DNA of 64,000 nt from Plutella xylostella. Taxonomy: Eukaryota; Arthropoda; Insecta; Lepidoptera; Plutellidae. The position numbers and the translations under genes were made by a program. Below are positions 10,464 through 20,847 of this stretch, piece by piece. The DNA lies in NCBI RefSeq assembly GCF_932276165.1, contig NC_063992.1, positions 10,001 through 74,000 of the forward strand, given 5' to 3'. The first letter of the stretch is position 1; the number at the start of each line of letters is the position of its first letter. A model generated the notes under the pieces. The model was not told the DNA's origin and made no database searches. It was given only the letters and a program-made list of their open reading frames with translations.

Positions 10464-11783
10464 CTTTCGCGTGCGGAGTCTATGAAGGGCTACTCGAAGC
10501 TCCGCTTCCGTTACAGGAGGAACAAGATTCTCCTCCGTTGGGTCCAACACGGCTGCCATCGATGGTGGGGCATGTGGAGGCCTCGTCGGAAAGAGAGCCG
10601 TGGTCACTTCATTCACTAGCTCGGGCCGAAGACTTTGAGTCAGTGGTGGAGCCCAGGTGCGGAGCTTTTTTCTCGCAGCCCTGTACGGCCGGCCCCAGGG
10701 ATCCACGTCTAGGGCCTCCAGCATCTCATTACGAGCAGCCTCCTTGGACCGCCGTATTGCAATTTTTATTGCCTTCTTGGCTGCCTTGTATATGGCAAAT
10801 AGGGCAACTTCTTCGGCGTCTGGGGGGACATCGTTCCTACGCCTGGTTCGTCTTCTGTGTCGGGTATACTGGCGACGAGCCGACATACATGCGCGGCGTA
10901 GTTCCGCGATTTCAGAAGACCACCAGTACATTTTCTTCTTGGGAGGAATTGGTCTGGCGCGAGGCATAGCTGCATCGCATATTTGCGACAGAGTCTCCCG
11001 GAACCAGTTGGCTTCATCATCTACATGCGGAAGGCTTTCCGGGCTTGATGCCCATGCATGGACGATGGCCGCTTCCTCTAGTGCTTCGCGGTCCAGGCGG
11101 TTTAATACCCAACGGGGACCGGCGCCACATATATTGGTCCAGCGCGTGGTATCCAGTGTTGCGGAGACGTCGTATCGGATATAACGATGGTCTGACAGAG
11201 TCTCCACATTCACTATAATCCTCCAGCCCTGGACAAGGGGCTCCAGTGCGGGACTCGCGAACGTGACATCCACAATGGAACCCCCATTGTGACGCACACA
11301 AGTCCATTCTGACCCCCGGTTGAGAACAGAAAGTCCCACCTGGGCAAGCCAATCCTCCATAGGCTCAGCACGCTCATTGCGCACCGGGGATCCCCACGCC
11401 TCTGATTTCCCGTTCAGGTCTCCTGCCACAATGACTGGGTATGGTCGACTTTGCAGAACCAGTGATCCAAGCTCCGCGAGGAAATGTTCAAAGTCCGCCA
11501 CATTCCTGTTGGGCGAGAAATAGCATCCAATGATCACTATTCCGCCCAACAGTGCCGCCACGCATCCCCTTCCCTTTGTTACCTTTTCAAAAGGAGGGGA
11601 GCCAACGGCACCCCGCGAAACCAGGGCCACCGTTCCATCCCGGTCCGAGACCCAGTCTGGAGGCACATAGTATGGCTCGGACACCACCGCCAAGTGTATC
11701 AGCCACTGCGCCATGCTCTGGTACAGTAAGTCCTGAGCGCTTTCACAGTGGTTGATATTCGCCTGGAGAACTCTGAGTGCCAT
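10464..11783 (-). pseudogene. ORF2 fragment (endonuclease domain) of SART-like element C
   Basis: The ATG at 11783 directly follows the gag stop (TAG|ATG, same frame). Endonuclease motifs in order: QANINHC, VVSEPYY, AGDLNGKSEAWG, LSDHRYIRYDV; then a basic linker (RRQYTRHRRRTRRR) typical between EN and RT. The ORF stops being element sequence at the TRKA before the expected RT core, where it joins B1; the last codons to 10398 come from B1 antisense. It would nick the telomere strand in an intact element. Without RT it cannot mobilise itself. Confidence 0.87.
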
Positions 11784-14368
11784 CTAGCTGGACATTGTTT
11801 CTTCCACCGCCGCTGCAGCTTCAGTATTAGCCGAGGCACTGGTAGGCAGCGGTTGTGTGGCCGCCAAGGTCTTCTTCCGCTGTTTCTTCGAGGGAGGAAC
11901 GCAGGCTTTGCCACCCACCCTGTGGTTGGCCTGTTTACCAGCGGCACTGCATATGGAGCAGTGAGGGTCGGCATTGCAGGTGCTGGCCTTGTGGCCAGGC
12001 TGCCCACAGCGGTAGCAAGTGTTACTGCGGTCCACCTCCGACTGGCAACAGACGCCAACGTGTCCTGCCTCAAGGCAACGGTAGCACCGCATTGTCTTCG
12101 GTGGCTGCAGTTTTACCGAGGCTGACGTCCAACCAATCCTGAGGTGTTTAGCCTTGTTGATTTTTTGAGCAGCAGCGACGGGACAGCTAGCCCACACACT
12201 GCCCGTGGTAGAAGGTCCCATACGTAACTCTCCTACTTTTATTTGCTCTTTAGGGCATCCTCCGACAAGGGCAATTGCCTCAACCACCTCTTCCGAGGTT
12301 GAAGAGTCATCCAGACCGTATATGCGTAGACTCGCACACTTAGTGGGCCTACACATTTACAGTCTCGGATCCTATCACTTTTTCGATCTCTGCTGCCAAA
12401 GCGTCGGCAGCGGGCTTGCTTGAAATTCCCGGAATTTCAAGGATGCGGGCACCCGTGGCTGCATTCCTAATCCGCATCCCTGAAACTCCAAGGCTAGAGA
12501 GATCGATCTTGGACTTCGCCTCAGTTAAGACTTTGGCGTAAGTCATTCCCCTGCCCGCCGCTTCCGGCTGTAAGGTTACAGCCACGGCCTGTGACCGTGG
12601 AGGTCTTAGTTTAATTTTCGGGGGTTCCCTAGCAGGCGCTTTAGTGGACGCTGCCACTGTCGCCCGTTTCTTGGTTCCACGCTTAACAACTCAAACTCAA
12701 ACTCAAACTCAAAATTTTTTATTCATCGTACAAATATAAAATTTTCTGATGAACGTCAATTTTTACAAATTACTCTCCGTTCGGATAAGGGGGGGCTCTT
12801 TCTGTCTAAGGAGAAGAACGGAGGCAAGAAACTCCTGAGCCATCTTTTCAAAAAACAACAGTAGTCCAAGTCTCCCCGCTCCTATTTGGCCGAACGGGTT
12901 GTGAGGGTGAGTCTTGGTCCACTGGTGCTGGCACATTGGGTGCCACATTTGGTGCGGGCCCACTAGGTTTCTTGCCTCTTTTTCTTTTGGACTTCTTTTT
13001 CTTGTGGCTAGGTCCGGGTTGTTGAGCCACTATACCGCCTTTTGGTGTCTGGATCTGCTTCTTTGCAGCCTCCACCTTCTTTTTATCTGCAGCTAAAGGA
13101 GGGCGCATCGGAGGAGCGGGTGGCAGACGCGACTCTAATGAGGAGAGCTTGGCATCCACCATGTTCCCCACCTCCAGCATTATAGCACGCGCAAACTCGG
13201 CGAATTCTGGTCTCACCCGCTCCGCCGGTGGCCCAGCCCGGCTGGGTTGGCTTGGTTGTACCGTCCGTGGCGGTGAAACCTGACGTGCCTCATCAATTTG
13301 CCTAGGGCCTACCGAGGGAGCAGGGGAGGGGGATCGGCGTCCATTCGCTGCTTCGAAGCCGGAGCGAAGAGTCTGGAACTCCCTTCGCAGGTCCGCTTGT
13401 TCCGCTCTGAGTGCCTCGTTCTCCCTTCTCAGGCGCTCGACCTCGGACTGCAGGCGATTATTATCAGCCTGCAGTTTGGCCACCTCTTCGTTTGTAGTCC
13501 GAACACTAAGAGTTTTCACAGCCGTGGAAATTGCCTCGACGGAATCTTTTATCGCCCGCACAAAGGTGCCCTTTAGGTTTCGGGACTTTTTCCCCACGTC
13601 CATGATAACATCCAAGTTATTGGCTATAACTGTCTGCAAGTCAGCAGACAGCCTATTATCGCCATCCCCAAGTGTTTGGGAGATGGCCTGATCCAACCGG
13701 GAAAACGACTCTCTGGCTTTCAGAGAATGGTTTGCAACCTCTTCTTCCAAGCGGAGCCGTAATTCTTTCTCCTTGGCTGCCGCGAGTTCAGCTTTAGCCT
13801 TTGCTAAGCCAACATATTGGCCAGTGGCAGGCGGCCTGCCTCGGCCCCTTTTGGGTGTGCCAAGCTTGTTAGGCACACCGCTCGGGCTTCCTCCTGAGCC
13901 GCTTCCAGAGTCAAAGACCGCAGATCGTTTACGTTTTTGGGACCTACTCTGCCAATATTTGCCAGAGAGACCCAATCTCTCCTCGTCTGCAGTGCTCTCC
14001 GCGCTGTCTGTAGATTCTGCAGACTCTAGCATGACCACACTAGCCTCGCTTACATGGGCGGGAGACTCGAGCGATCGACCCCTGCCGCTTCGGATCGATC
14101 CCTCAGAGACCCCGTCCCTTTTTCCTCCCTTTTTGGCGCGAGCGCCCTGGCCAGAGCCCTGAACCGATTCCGGGGTGGTGGAACCCGGTCTCAGTCCAGT
14201 TTGCTCCGCGGGCTTTCCGCCCGCTTTAGTGCCCAAAGTGTGTGCCTTTGCATAATGTTCATTACTGCTCCCACTCTCCTCTCCCTCCTCAACCTCAAAA
14301 CTTAACCTACTTAAACTACGCCTCCTACTATCTACAACTTCGTCTTCATCTTTGTTGGATTGTTGCAT
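11784..14368 (-). pseudogene. Gag (ORF1) of SART-like element C, interrupted and frameshifted
   Basis: Begins at ATG 14368 with an acidic, Ser-rich N-terminus, then a coiled-coil region rich in Leu/Glu/Arg (about 13400-13560), a Pro-rich part, and a Lys-rich patch. It is broken twice: a 163-bp insertion at 12691-12853 with a 6-bp duplication, and a frameshift near 12350 (TGTG dinucleotide, consistent with loss of two bases). The C-terminal part (12356-11784) has three zinc knuckles: CYRCLEAGHVGVC, CYRCGQPGHKASTC and CSICSAAGKQANHRVGGKAC. The frame is consistent across the insertion, so the insertion is a secondary event. The TAG stop abuts the ORF2 ATG. Confidence 0.83.
12691..12853 (-). mobile_element. 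Short retroposon-like insertion in gag of element C
   Basis: 163 bp flanked by the direct repeat AACAAC (12685-12690 and 12854-12859). Read on the minus strand it ends in (GAGTTT)n, a microsatellite-type tail, with an AT-rich segment just before it. This suggests a SINE or a heavily 5'-truncated LINE end. Removing it and one copy of the repeat keeps the gag frame open. I cannot assign a family. Confidence 0.65.
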
Positions 14369-14725
14369 GTTTAGATCCCACGAGTATGAACATTTTAAAA
14401 TATCCCTAATACACCTGGAGTGCGGGACTTCTCCGGTTGGTCGTTAACGACGGAGATACTCCCCCGCCTCCTACCCTTGCGAGTAGGAGCCTGACGCCAC
14501 GCTAGACCCGTAGGTACCACAACGCCAGTAACTTGAGGATTTTTATTGAGGTTTTCTCCTCTTGAGCCGGCCGATTAAGGCAAGCTCCCTGGTCCCAGGC
14601 CTTGGGATAACAGGTTTGCCGGCGGTGGCTTGTAGAAAAGCCTGTCTAGCAGCCTGTGAATTCACAGACCTAAGACCCGCCGCCCGTGGTTTTTGAAGAG
14701 GTTGTCTCCTCGTGGCCCCTATACA
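14369..14725 (-). other. Non-coding junction between SART-like elements C and D
   Basis: 357 bp with no ORF of note. It should hold the 5' UTR of C and possibly residual 3' UTR of D. There is no TTAGG repeat and no poly(A) between D and C, unlike the D/E junction at 20228-20270. D-E similarity starts exactly at 14726. Short inverted repeats such as CTCCTACTCGCAAGGGTAGG lie at about 14473-14493. Confidence 0.5.
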
Positions 14726-14918
14726 CGTACACCTCTAGGCGCAGGCCACCGTACATGGCCACATGCACAGCCGCTCTTCCCGGGGCCGCTATTATGCGGC
14801 GGCTCGGACCCCCGTCCTCACCGCCCACAGCCCCTAACCTCCTTTTGGTCGCCTTCTACGACGGGCAGGAGATACCGTAGCCTTATTCTTACTCCCGGGC
14901 TACAGGGACGCGACGGGC

Positions 14919-17900
14919 TCACCTGGCCTGAGCCCTTCGCCGTCGCCTCCGAGCTGGATCGGCCCTCTCTCGATCTCGATCTGCGGCCTCTTTCTGGACC
15001 ATGACGGTCTCACAGAACGAGACCACGGCCTTCCAACACTCCTTGCCTCGAGTCATGGCTGCCACCACTGAGGGCAGTGACAGATCCGGCCCGATCCTGT
15101 TAGCCAGGATCTGCCTTTCGGACTCCCACGCTGGGCACACTGCAAGTGTGTGCTGCGCGGAGTCCAGGCTGCCTTCACAGTGGTGACACGACGGTGCAAC
15201 CTAACGCCCTATCCGGTGCAGGTACTCACCGAAGCAACCGTGCCCGGTCAGCACCTGCGTCAGACGATACGTGAGGTTGCCCGGTCGTTGCATCCATGCG
15301 TCGAAGCACGGAAGTACGGCTGCGACAGCTCGCTGCCGACAACTTCTCGGCTCCTCCAACCGCTCCCGCCAGTGCTCCAGAGCGACCTGGTGCTCGTATC
15401 GCCGGACGGCTGATGCCGGCTCCGCATCGGCAACTTCCACATTGTGTAGTCGCTGGTACACTCGAGCGTCCATTTCCGCCAAGATGTCGAGTGGCGGAAA
15501 GCGACCCAACAAAGTCGCCGCATCATACGATATCGTGCGATATCCACGAACAACGCGGATGGCCATCTTACGTTGGACGCTGTTGAGCAGTGCTCGGTTG
15601 CGTCGAACACCCGTCAGTCTCTTCGACCAGACAGGTGCTCCGTAGAGGGCCATGGATCGCACGACTCCCGTATAGAGGCGGCGGACTCCTTCGCGAGGAC
15701 CCCCCAGATACGGAAGCAGCCCATGCAAAGCACCAGCTACTTTTTGTATCCGGGGGGCTAACCTTTTGAAGTGTTCCTCGAATGACCAGCGACTATCCAG
15801 GATCAGGCCGAGGTAGCGCATATGCCGTCCTATGGCGATACGAGCATCACCAACTTGCACCGCTAGGTCAGGTGGTTCCCTGCTCCTAGGCAGTTTGTGG
15901 AACCACAGCGCCTCGGTCTTGTGGGGCGCTGTTTTGAGACCCAGCTGGTGGATCTTGCCAATCACTCTGGCCACAGCAACTTCCGCCCTTGGTATAGCCT
16001 CCTCGAAGGAGGCCCCGTTAGCAAGTACCAGTGTGTCGTCGGCGTAACACACTGTGCTAACACCATCTGGGAGCTCAACTCGCAGGACCGCATCGTATGC
16101 CAAGTTCCACAGAAGAGGGCCCAACACCGACCCCTGTGGAACTCCGCAACTGACATCCCTCCGCGATAACATACCCTCTCTGCCCGGGTACTTGATATAC
16201 CTGTTCGACAGGTATGACCCGACTATTCGCTGCAGGTAGGAAGGCAATTGGTGGTACACAAGAGCCTCCCTAATGGTTCCCCAAGGGATGGAGTTGAACG
16301 CATTAACTATGTCTAGGCTAATAGCCAGCGCAACTCCCCCTTGGTTCACAGCCTGCTCCGACAGTGAGCGAACGCGAAGTATCGCATCCACTGTCGATCG
16401 CGCAATCCGGAAGCCGTACTGACTATCCGAAAGGTCGGGACCATCCCGTCTCAGGTGTGCCTGGATGCGATCGGCGATGACTCGCTCAAAGAGCTTGCCA
16501 GCCTCGTCCAGCAGACAGATGGGTCGGTACGCAGAGGGAGAGTCTGCGGGCCTGCCTTCCTTCTTCAGGAGCACCAGCGTGGCCTCCTTCCAGTCGGTGG
16601 GGAACTCGCCGTCACTCAGGCAGCGGTTCAGCAGACAGATGAACTGTCTGAATAAACCAGCCCTGAGCGCCAGCACCCACACACGTCCTGGTATGCCATC
16701 GGGGCCGGGAGCGGTGTTCCGCGCTCCGAGACGCCTGACTGCTCGTTCCAGCTCCGGATCCTTCACTCCTAACTCGTCAGACCACGTGGTCGGGTCTAAC
16801 GGGAGAGGGTCTTGTTGACCTTCCTGGCCCCTGGGAAACAGTGTGCTGACCACCGTCTCTACCAGAGCGGGTTCCAGGGTTTCGGTCAACGGAGGGACCC
16901 ACGGACGCAGCCTGCCCAGTACTGATTTGTACGGTCGGCCCCATGGATCCCTGTTGAGACCCTCCAGGAGCTCCTTCCAGGACCGAGCCTTCGCGTCTGC
17001 AATCGCGAAACGAAGCGCGTTTTTGGCCTCCCGATAGGCGTCATAGGCGGTACTCTTTTCGGCCTCCGTTGCCTGGCGTCTTCTCCGTGCTCGGGTGTAC
17101 TGGCGTCGACTGCGGAGACAAACCGCGTGCAGCTGCGCAATTTCCTCTGACCACCAGTACGCCCCTCTGCGCGTGGATGGCTTGGCCCGGGGCATCGACG
17201 CGTCACAGATGGACGTCATCGTTTCCCGGAACCAATTGGCCTCCTCTTCTACGCTGACGCCTTCGGCCGGTCTTCCCGCCCATGACGCTACCGTTGCAGC
17301 AGCGACTAGGCTTTCCCGGTCCAGCGATTTTAGTGCCCAGCGGCGTTGTGCAGTGTCCGTGCGGATGGTATGGCCAGCTGGCCGGAGGTTCACCTCAAAC
17401 ACGACGTGTCGATGGTCCGACAGGGTTACCATCTCCTCAGCCACCCTCCATCCAGACACAAGACGTGCAGCAGGAAGAGTTGCCCATGAAAGATCCACGA
17501 TCGACTCCCCCTGCCACCGCACGCACGTGGGCACGGACCCCCGGTTCAATAGCCGTAGGTCGAGCCCAGCAGCCCATTCCAGCACTGAGTCTCCCTTAGC
17601 GTCGTCTGCCTCCCCGCCCCAGGCTCTAGAGTGGGCGTTGAAATCGCCCAGGACAAGCACGGGGCGAGGCAAGCATCTGCGAACACACAGCGCTACCGCA
17701 TCCAGATGAGACTCATACTCTGCACGGGGACTGTTGGGGGACAGGTAGCAGCCCACTACCACCATAGGGCCCAGCTGAACCGCTACAAAGCGCAAGCCCC
17801 GCTCGAGGAGAGTGCACGGGAGGTCACCCGATCCACCGCACCAATAAACGGCGACGAATCCTCCGGTATCGCCGAACCATCGGGGGTGATTTGGCACTCG

Positions 17901-18002
17901 GTAAGGATCCAACGCGACTGCCATGGCAACCGAACGCTCCGCCAGAGTATGCAGGAACAAGTCCTGTGACTCTCGGCAGTGATTCAGGTTGCCTTGCAAC
18001 AA
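14919..18002 (-). pseudogene. ORF2 (EN-RT) of SART-like element D, single nonsense mutation
   Basis: Endonuclease in the first about 225 residues (QGNLNHC, LDPYRVP, LGDFNAHSRAWGG, SDHRHVVFEV), RT in the middle (NTAPGPDGIPGRVW, SLDIVNAFNSIPW, CGVPQGSVLGPLLWN, catalytic YADDTLVLANG), then a C-terminal zinc motif (CHHCEGSLDSAQHTLAVC) and a basic tail. TAG at 15201-15203 cuts off the last 94 codons; copy E has GAG at the same site, so one G-to-T change explains it. No RNase H. There is no ATG at the start: the frame overlaps the gag 3' end in the -1 frame and the first codon I can list is TTG at 18002, so translation may need frameshifting or a non-AUG start. Confidence 0.9.
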
Positions 18003-18004
18003 GT

Positions 18005-20050
18005 TTATGGCTGCAAATGGGAAACCTCCATTGCCTCCCTCGGGCCCGTGTTGCCCGTTGGAACCGGCAAGCTGGCTGGGACCGGTTCATCGGCTCGGGG
18101 ATTGGCAGGCAAGGCCTGCGGCTTCTTTTTACGGCCCTTTGGAGGAGTGCACCTCTTGCTGCCCAGCCGGTGGTCTGATGGCCTACCGAGGTCGGCACAA
18201 AGAGGGCATTTCGGCCTATCCGCCCTGCACTGGCTTGCGCGATGACCGGTCTCCCCACAAGTGTAGCACCTGTCGCTTCTGTCAGCAGAGTTGGGGCACT
18301 GGCGGCGGACGTGGCCAGTCTCGAGGCAGCGGTAGCACTGCATTGGTCTGGCCGCCAGGACCTCAACTCTCGCCGATGCCCACCCCACGCGGATGCGCTT
18401 CGCTGCTGCCAGCTTGCGCACTGCAGAGAGCGGACACCGGACCCACGCCGAATTCAAACCCGACCGTGCTTGTCGGATCTCGCCCACCTTGATGTCGGTA
18501 GCCTGGCACTCTCCCGCATTCGCAATCGCCGCGGCCAACTGAACAGGCGAGATTGCCTCATCCAGATCCATGACGCGCACCTCACCCGTCTTAAAAGGGC
18601 GCGCGATATGGACCGGCATGTCGGCTAGGGCCTCCCTCATTTTCGCGGCAAGATCGTCCGCATGCTTCGAGCAGTCTGCGCCAGAAACCTCTAGGACGAG
18701 GCCCCCAGTCACGGCTCGCTTCATGCGGACGGTGCTAATGCCGCAGTCACTCAGGCGCACACGCTCCTTCGCTGCTGCCATGACAGCAGCGTATGTGACG
18801 TCTGCGCCCTCCCGAATTGTGACGGCAATAGCTGCCGATGAGGGAGGCTTCGCCGGAACCACCTTCTTCGTCTGTGCCGGCCGCTGCGATGCAGTGACCG
18901 CTGCTTTCGGCTTCTGGGCTTTCCTGCTCACTACGGTGGCCCAGGTGCTTCCTCCCGCTGCCGGAGTAGCAGAGGAGGGCACTGGTTGTGTACGAGCCAC
19001 CGGAGCTGGGGTCTCCACAACCCCCTTCTTCCTCTTCTTCTTCCTTTTTTTGGCCTTAGGCCTGGGCTGTGTCCCTGGGACTGCCCCCACTGCTGGCCTA
19101 TTGTGCCCGGCTGACGGTGTCGAGCCGACACGAGGTGGAGTTTTAGGAGCGGAAGCGATGGACGCAACTGCCGCAAGTTTCTTGTCCATCAAACTCCCAA
19201 TGCGCTCCATCAGGCACCGCTCCCATTCTCCCGAAGGTTCGGGGGAAGGCCTGACAGGCGAAACCGGCGCTGCGACCTGGTCCTGGGTCTGCCGGAGTGT
19301 TGCCACCTCCTTGGCCAAGTCCTCCAGCCTCGAACTGAGGGCGGCTACCTGAGAGCGCAGCTCTGCGTTCTCCCGCTCCAGCCTCTCCTCGTTCCGGCCC
19401 GACACCGTGCGTTGCACCAGCTCTGTGGTGGCGGCCTGCACCTGTCTCGCGGCAAGGCGAAGACTGTGAACGAAGGTGCCCTTCAAATTTCTCGACCTGT
19501 CGGCAACCCCTTCGACAGTGGACAGCTGAGCTGCAATAAAAGCATTCAGATCAGCTGTCGGTCGTCCCTGCATTTCTGCCAACAGGTCATCCACCTTTGG
19601 TAGTGAGGCCTTCGCCCTGGTGTTGGAGGGGGTGAGAGATTGGCCAAGAATCTCATCGTCCTCCCCACTTCCATCCCTAACCGAGCGCCTTAGCACTCGG
19701 CGTTTTGAACCCGGCGGGCTGTTATTGGCTCCCGGATTCCCCCTTTTCCTGGGCCGTTTAGACACGACGTCCGATGATGTCATAGAGATAAATGACACCA
19801 CCGACGACGTGTCCGACCCGACACTGTCTCTGCGCTGAGACGTGCGCTCAAATGGGCGCGCAAATTCTTTATCACAAATTGAAACTTCAATACCTGACAC
19901 ATTGTCACAAGTAGTTTTTTCTAAATCATAAAGGTGCAAATTGCCCCCCCCAGAATACGAGGGGCAGCCCGAGCCAATTGGCTCGGGGAGGGATTCTCCA
20001 GTTACGGGACCCTCCTGGGGTACAATATCATCTATTTTTTGTACCTCCAT
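18005..20050 (-). CDS. Gag-like ORF1 protein of SART-like element D (intact)
   Basis: 681-residue ORF from ATG 20050 to TAA 18005-18007, with no internal break. N-terminus acidic; residues about 210-270 form a Glu/Leu/Arg coiled coil (NEERLERENAELRSQVAAL); a Lys-rich stretch (KAKKRKKKRKKG) may act as a nuclear-localisation signal; the C-terminus has three zinc knuckles (CYRCLETGHVRRQC, CYTCGETGHRASQC, CPLCADLGRPSDHRLGSKRC). In the SART family ORF1 carries the element RNA into the nucleus and to telomeres; that role here is by analogy. It is the only gag in the window without an obvious defect, so it could in principle act in trans. Confidence 0.88.
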   Translation of the reverse strand: MEVQKIDDIVPQEGPVTGESLPEPIGSGCPSYSGGGNLHLYDLEKTTCDNVSGIEVSICDKEFARPFERTSQRRDSVGSDTSSVVSFISMTSSDVVSKRPRKRGNPGANNSPPGSKRRVLRRSVRDGSGEDDEILGQSLTPSNTRAKASLPKVDDLLAEMQGRPTADLNAFIAAQLSTVEGVADRSRNLKGTFVHSLRLAARQVQAATTELVQRTVSGRNEERLERENAELRSQVAALSSRLEDLAKEVATLRQTQDQVAAPVSPVRPSPEPSGEWERCLMERIGSLMDKKLAAVASIASAPKTPPRVGSTPSAGHNRPAVGAVPGTQPRPKAKKRKKKRKKGVVETPAPVARTQPVPSSATPAAGGSTWATVVSRKAQKPKAAVTASQRPAQTKKVVPAKPPSSAAIAVTIREGADVTYAAVMAAAKERVRLSDCGISTVRMKRAVTGGLVLEVSGADCSKHADDLAAKMREALADMPVHIARPFKTGEVRVMDLDEAISPVQLAAAIANAGECQATDIKVGEIRQARSGLNSAWVRCPLSAVRKLAAAKRIRVGWASARVEVLAARPMQCYRCLETGHVRRQCPNSADRSDRCYTCGETGHRASQCRADRPKCPLCADLGRPSDHRLGSKRCTPPKGRKKKPQALPANPRADEPVPASLPVPTGNTGPREAMEVSHLQP

Positions 20051-20246
20051 GATTTAGAACTCCTCCACCTTGGTGTTTGGTCCGCGAGAGTTAAACTCAA
20101 CCTCGGGTCACTGTCACTAGTACGAGTGTAGTAGTTGCAGAGAGCCGAGGCTCCCTATCCGCCACCTGGGACGCGCCACGTAGGGGTTCACCTCCCCTCC
20201 CACTTAGACAACTAAGCAGGTCCGTGGAACCTAACCTAACCTAACC
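20051..20246 (-). promoter_or_regulatory. 5' UTR of element D and upstream TTAGG repeats
   Basis: About 177 bp of leader (20051-20227) on the minus strand, preceded by 19 bp of telomere repeat (20228-20246) that joins it to the poly(A) of element E. The short leader contrasts with the 1.7-1.8-kb leaders of the TRAS-like copies. Confidence 0.75.
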
Positions 20247-20270
20247 TTTTTTTTTTTTTTTTTTTTTTTT

Positions 20271-20340
20271 AGATTCCCGCCGACCTCGGGGGAGGAAGAC
20301 GGGATATGTGGGATTTTTACCCACTAAAACCCCCTCGGTG
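20271..20340 (-). ncRNA. Putative 3' UTR stem-loop of element E
   Basis: On the minus strand a GGGGG run (plus 20330-20335) lies opposite CCCCC (plus 20288-20292), enclosing a GTGGG/CCCAC hairpin (plus 20308-20324). The pattern GGGGG-TTTTAG-hairpin-CCTCCCCC resembles the 5' half of the fold in copies A and B2, but the second hairpin is not evident. Weaker evidence than for the TRAS-like copies. Confidence 0.45.
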
Positions 20341-20495
20341 GCCACCATCAGTGCAGGTAGGTGCTCCGGGATCTCCAGGGGAACGCACCGGAGTCACCTC
20401 ACACCGTGCCGCAGCTCTTCTCCGGGAGACTCAAGGTCTCCCCACTCCTTCGCAGCCTGCGCGGCTGTACGGTGGCCCGCGCCCAAAAGCACACA

Positions 20496-20654
20496 GGCGG
20501 AGTTTTTAAAATAGCGATCCCTGATGATGAAAGGACCAGCTACATCTGTTATAAATCCGGGGACGTGTTGTGTGTGATGTGTGTAGCAGTGGTGTTTATG
20601 TGGATGTGCTTGAGCAGCATGTGAGCTTGAGATCGCTATTTTAAAAACACCGCC
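20496..20654. mobile_element. Short inverted-repeat (MITE-like) insertion in 3' UTR of E
   Basis: 159 bp bounded by 24-bp terminal inverted repeats with one mismatch, starting GGCGG and containing GTTTTTAAAATAGCGATC (20502-20519, perfect mate 20631-20648). No ORF. No clear target duplication was found, so the family is not assigned. D diverges from E exactly at 20655/14726, next to the right end of this insert. Confidence 0.6.
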
Positions 20655-20847
20655 CGTACACCTCTAGGCGCAGGCCACCGTACATGGCCACATGCACAGC
20701 CGCTCTTCCCGGGGCCGCTATTATGCGGCGGCTCGGACCCCCGTCCTCACCGCCCACAGCCCCTAACCTCCTTTTGGTCGCCTTCTACGACGGGCAGGAG
20801 ATACCGTAGCCTTATTCTTACTCCCGGGCTACAGGGACGCGACGGGC

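Larger units (their letters stand above)
10464..14725 (-). mobile_element. SART-like non-LTR element C (3'-truncated)
   Basis: Minus-strand element with gag (14368 down to 11784) and the endonuclease part of ORF2 (11783 down to 10464). The RT, C-terminus, 3' UTR and poly(A) are missing because the copy is fused to B1 inside ORF2, just at the start of RT. Its gag and EN resemble those of element D but are clearly a different family. The 5' limit is unclear: I place it at 14725, where the similarity of D to E stops, so the 357 bp at 14369-14725 may be partly C 5' UTR and partly D 3' UTR. Confidence 0.8.
14726..20227 (-). mobile_element. SART-like non-LTR element D (nearly complete)
   Basis: Minus-strand element whose 5' end (20227) abuts TTAGG repeats. 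It has a 177-bp 5' UTR, gag (20050-18005), ORF2 (about 18002-14919) with endonuclease and RT but no RNase H, and about 190 bp of 3' UTR that then loses similarity to E. The lack of RNase H and the opposite orientation separate it from the TRAS-like copies. From 14726 to 16997 it matches E (20655-22926) with no net indel and about 20 substitutions (about 99.1% identity by eye). One nonsense change disables ORF2. Confidence 0.88.

Noticed and set aside
10498..11184. Plus-strand ORFs (for example 10538-10969, 10657-11184)
   Set aside because: Antisense shadows of the endonuclease ORF of element C.
17095..17709. 204-codon plus-strand ORF
   Set aside because: Antisense of the ORF2 endonuclease of element D.
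18570..19352. 260-codon plus-strand ORF
   Set aside because: Antisense of the gag of element D; G/C-rich codon bias leaves the opposite strand open.
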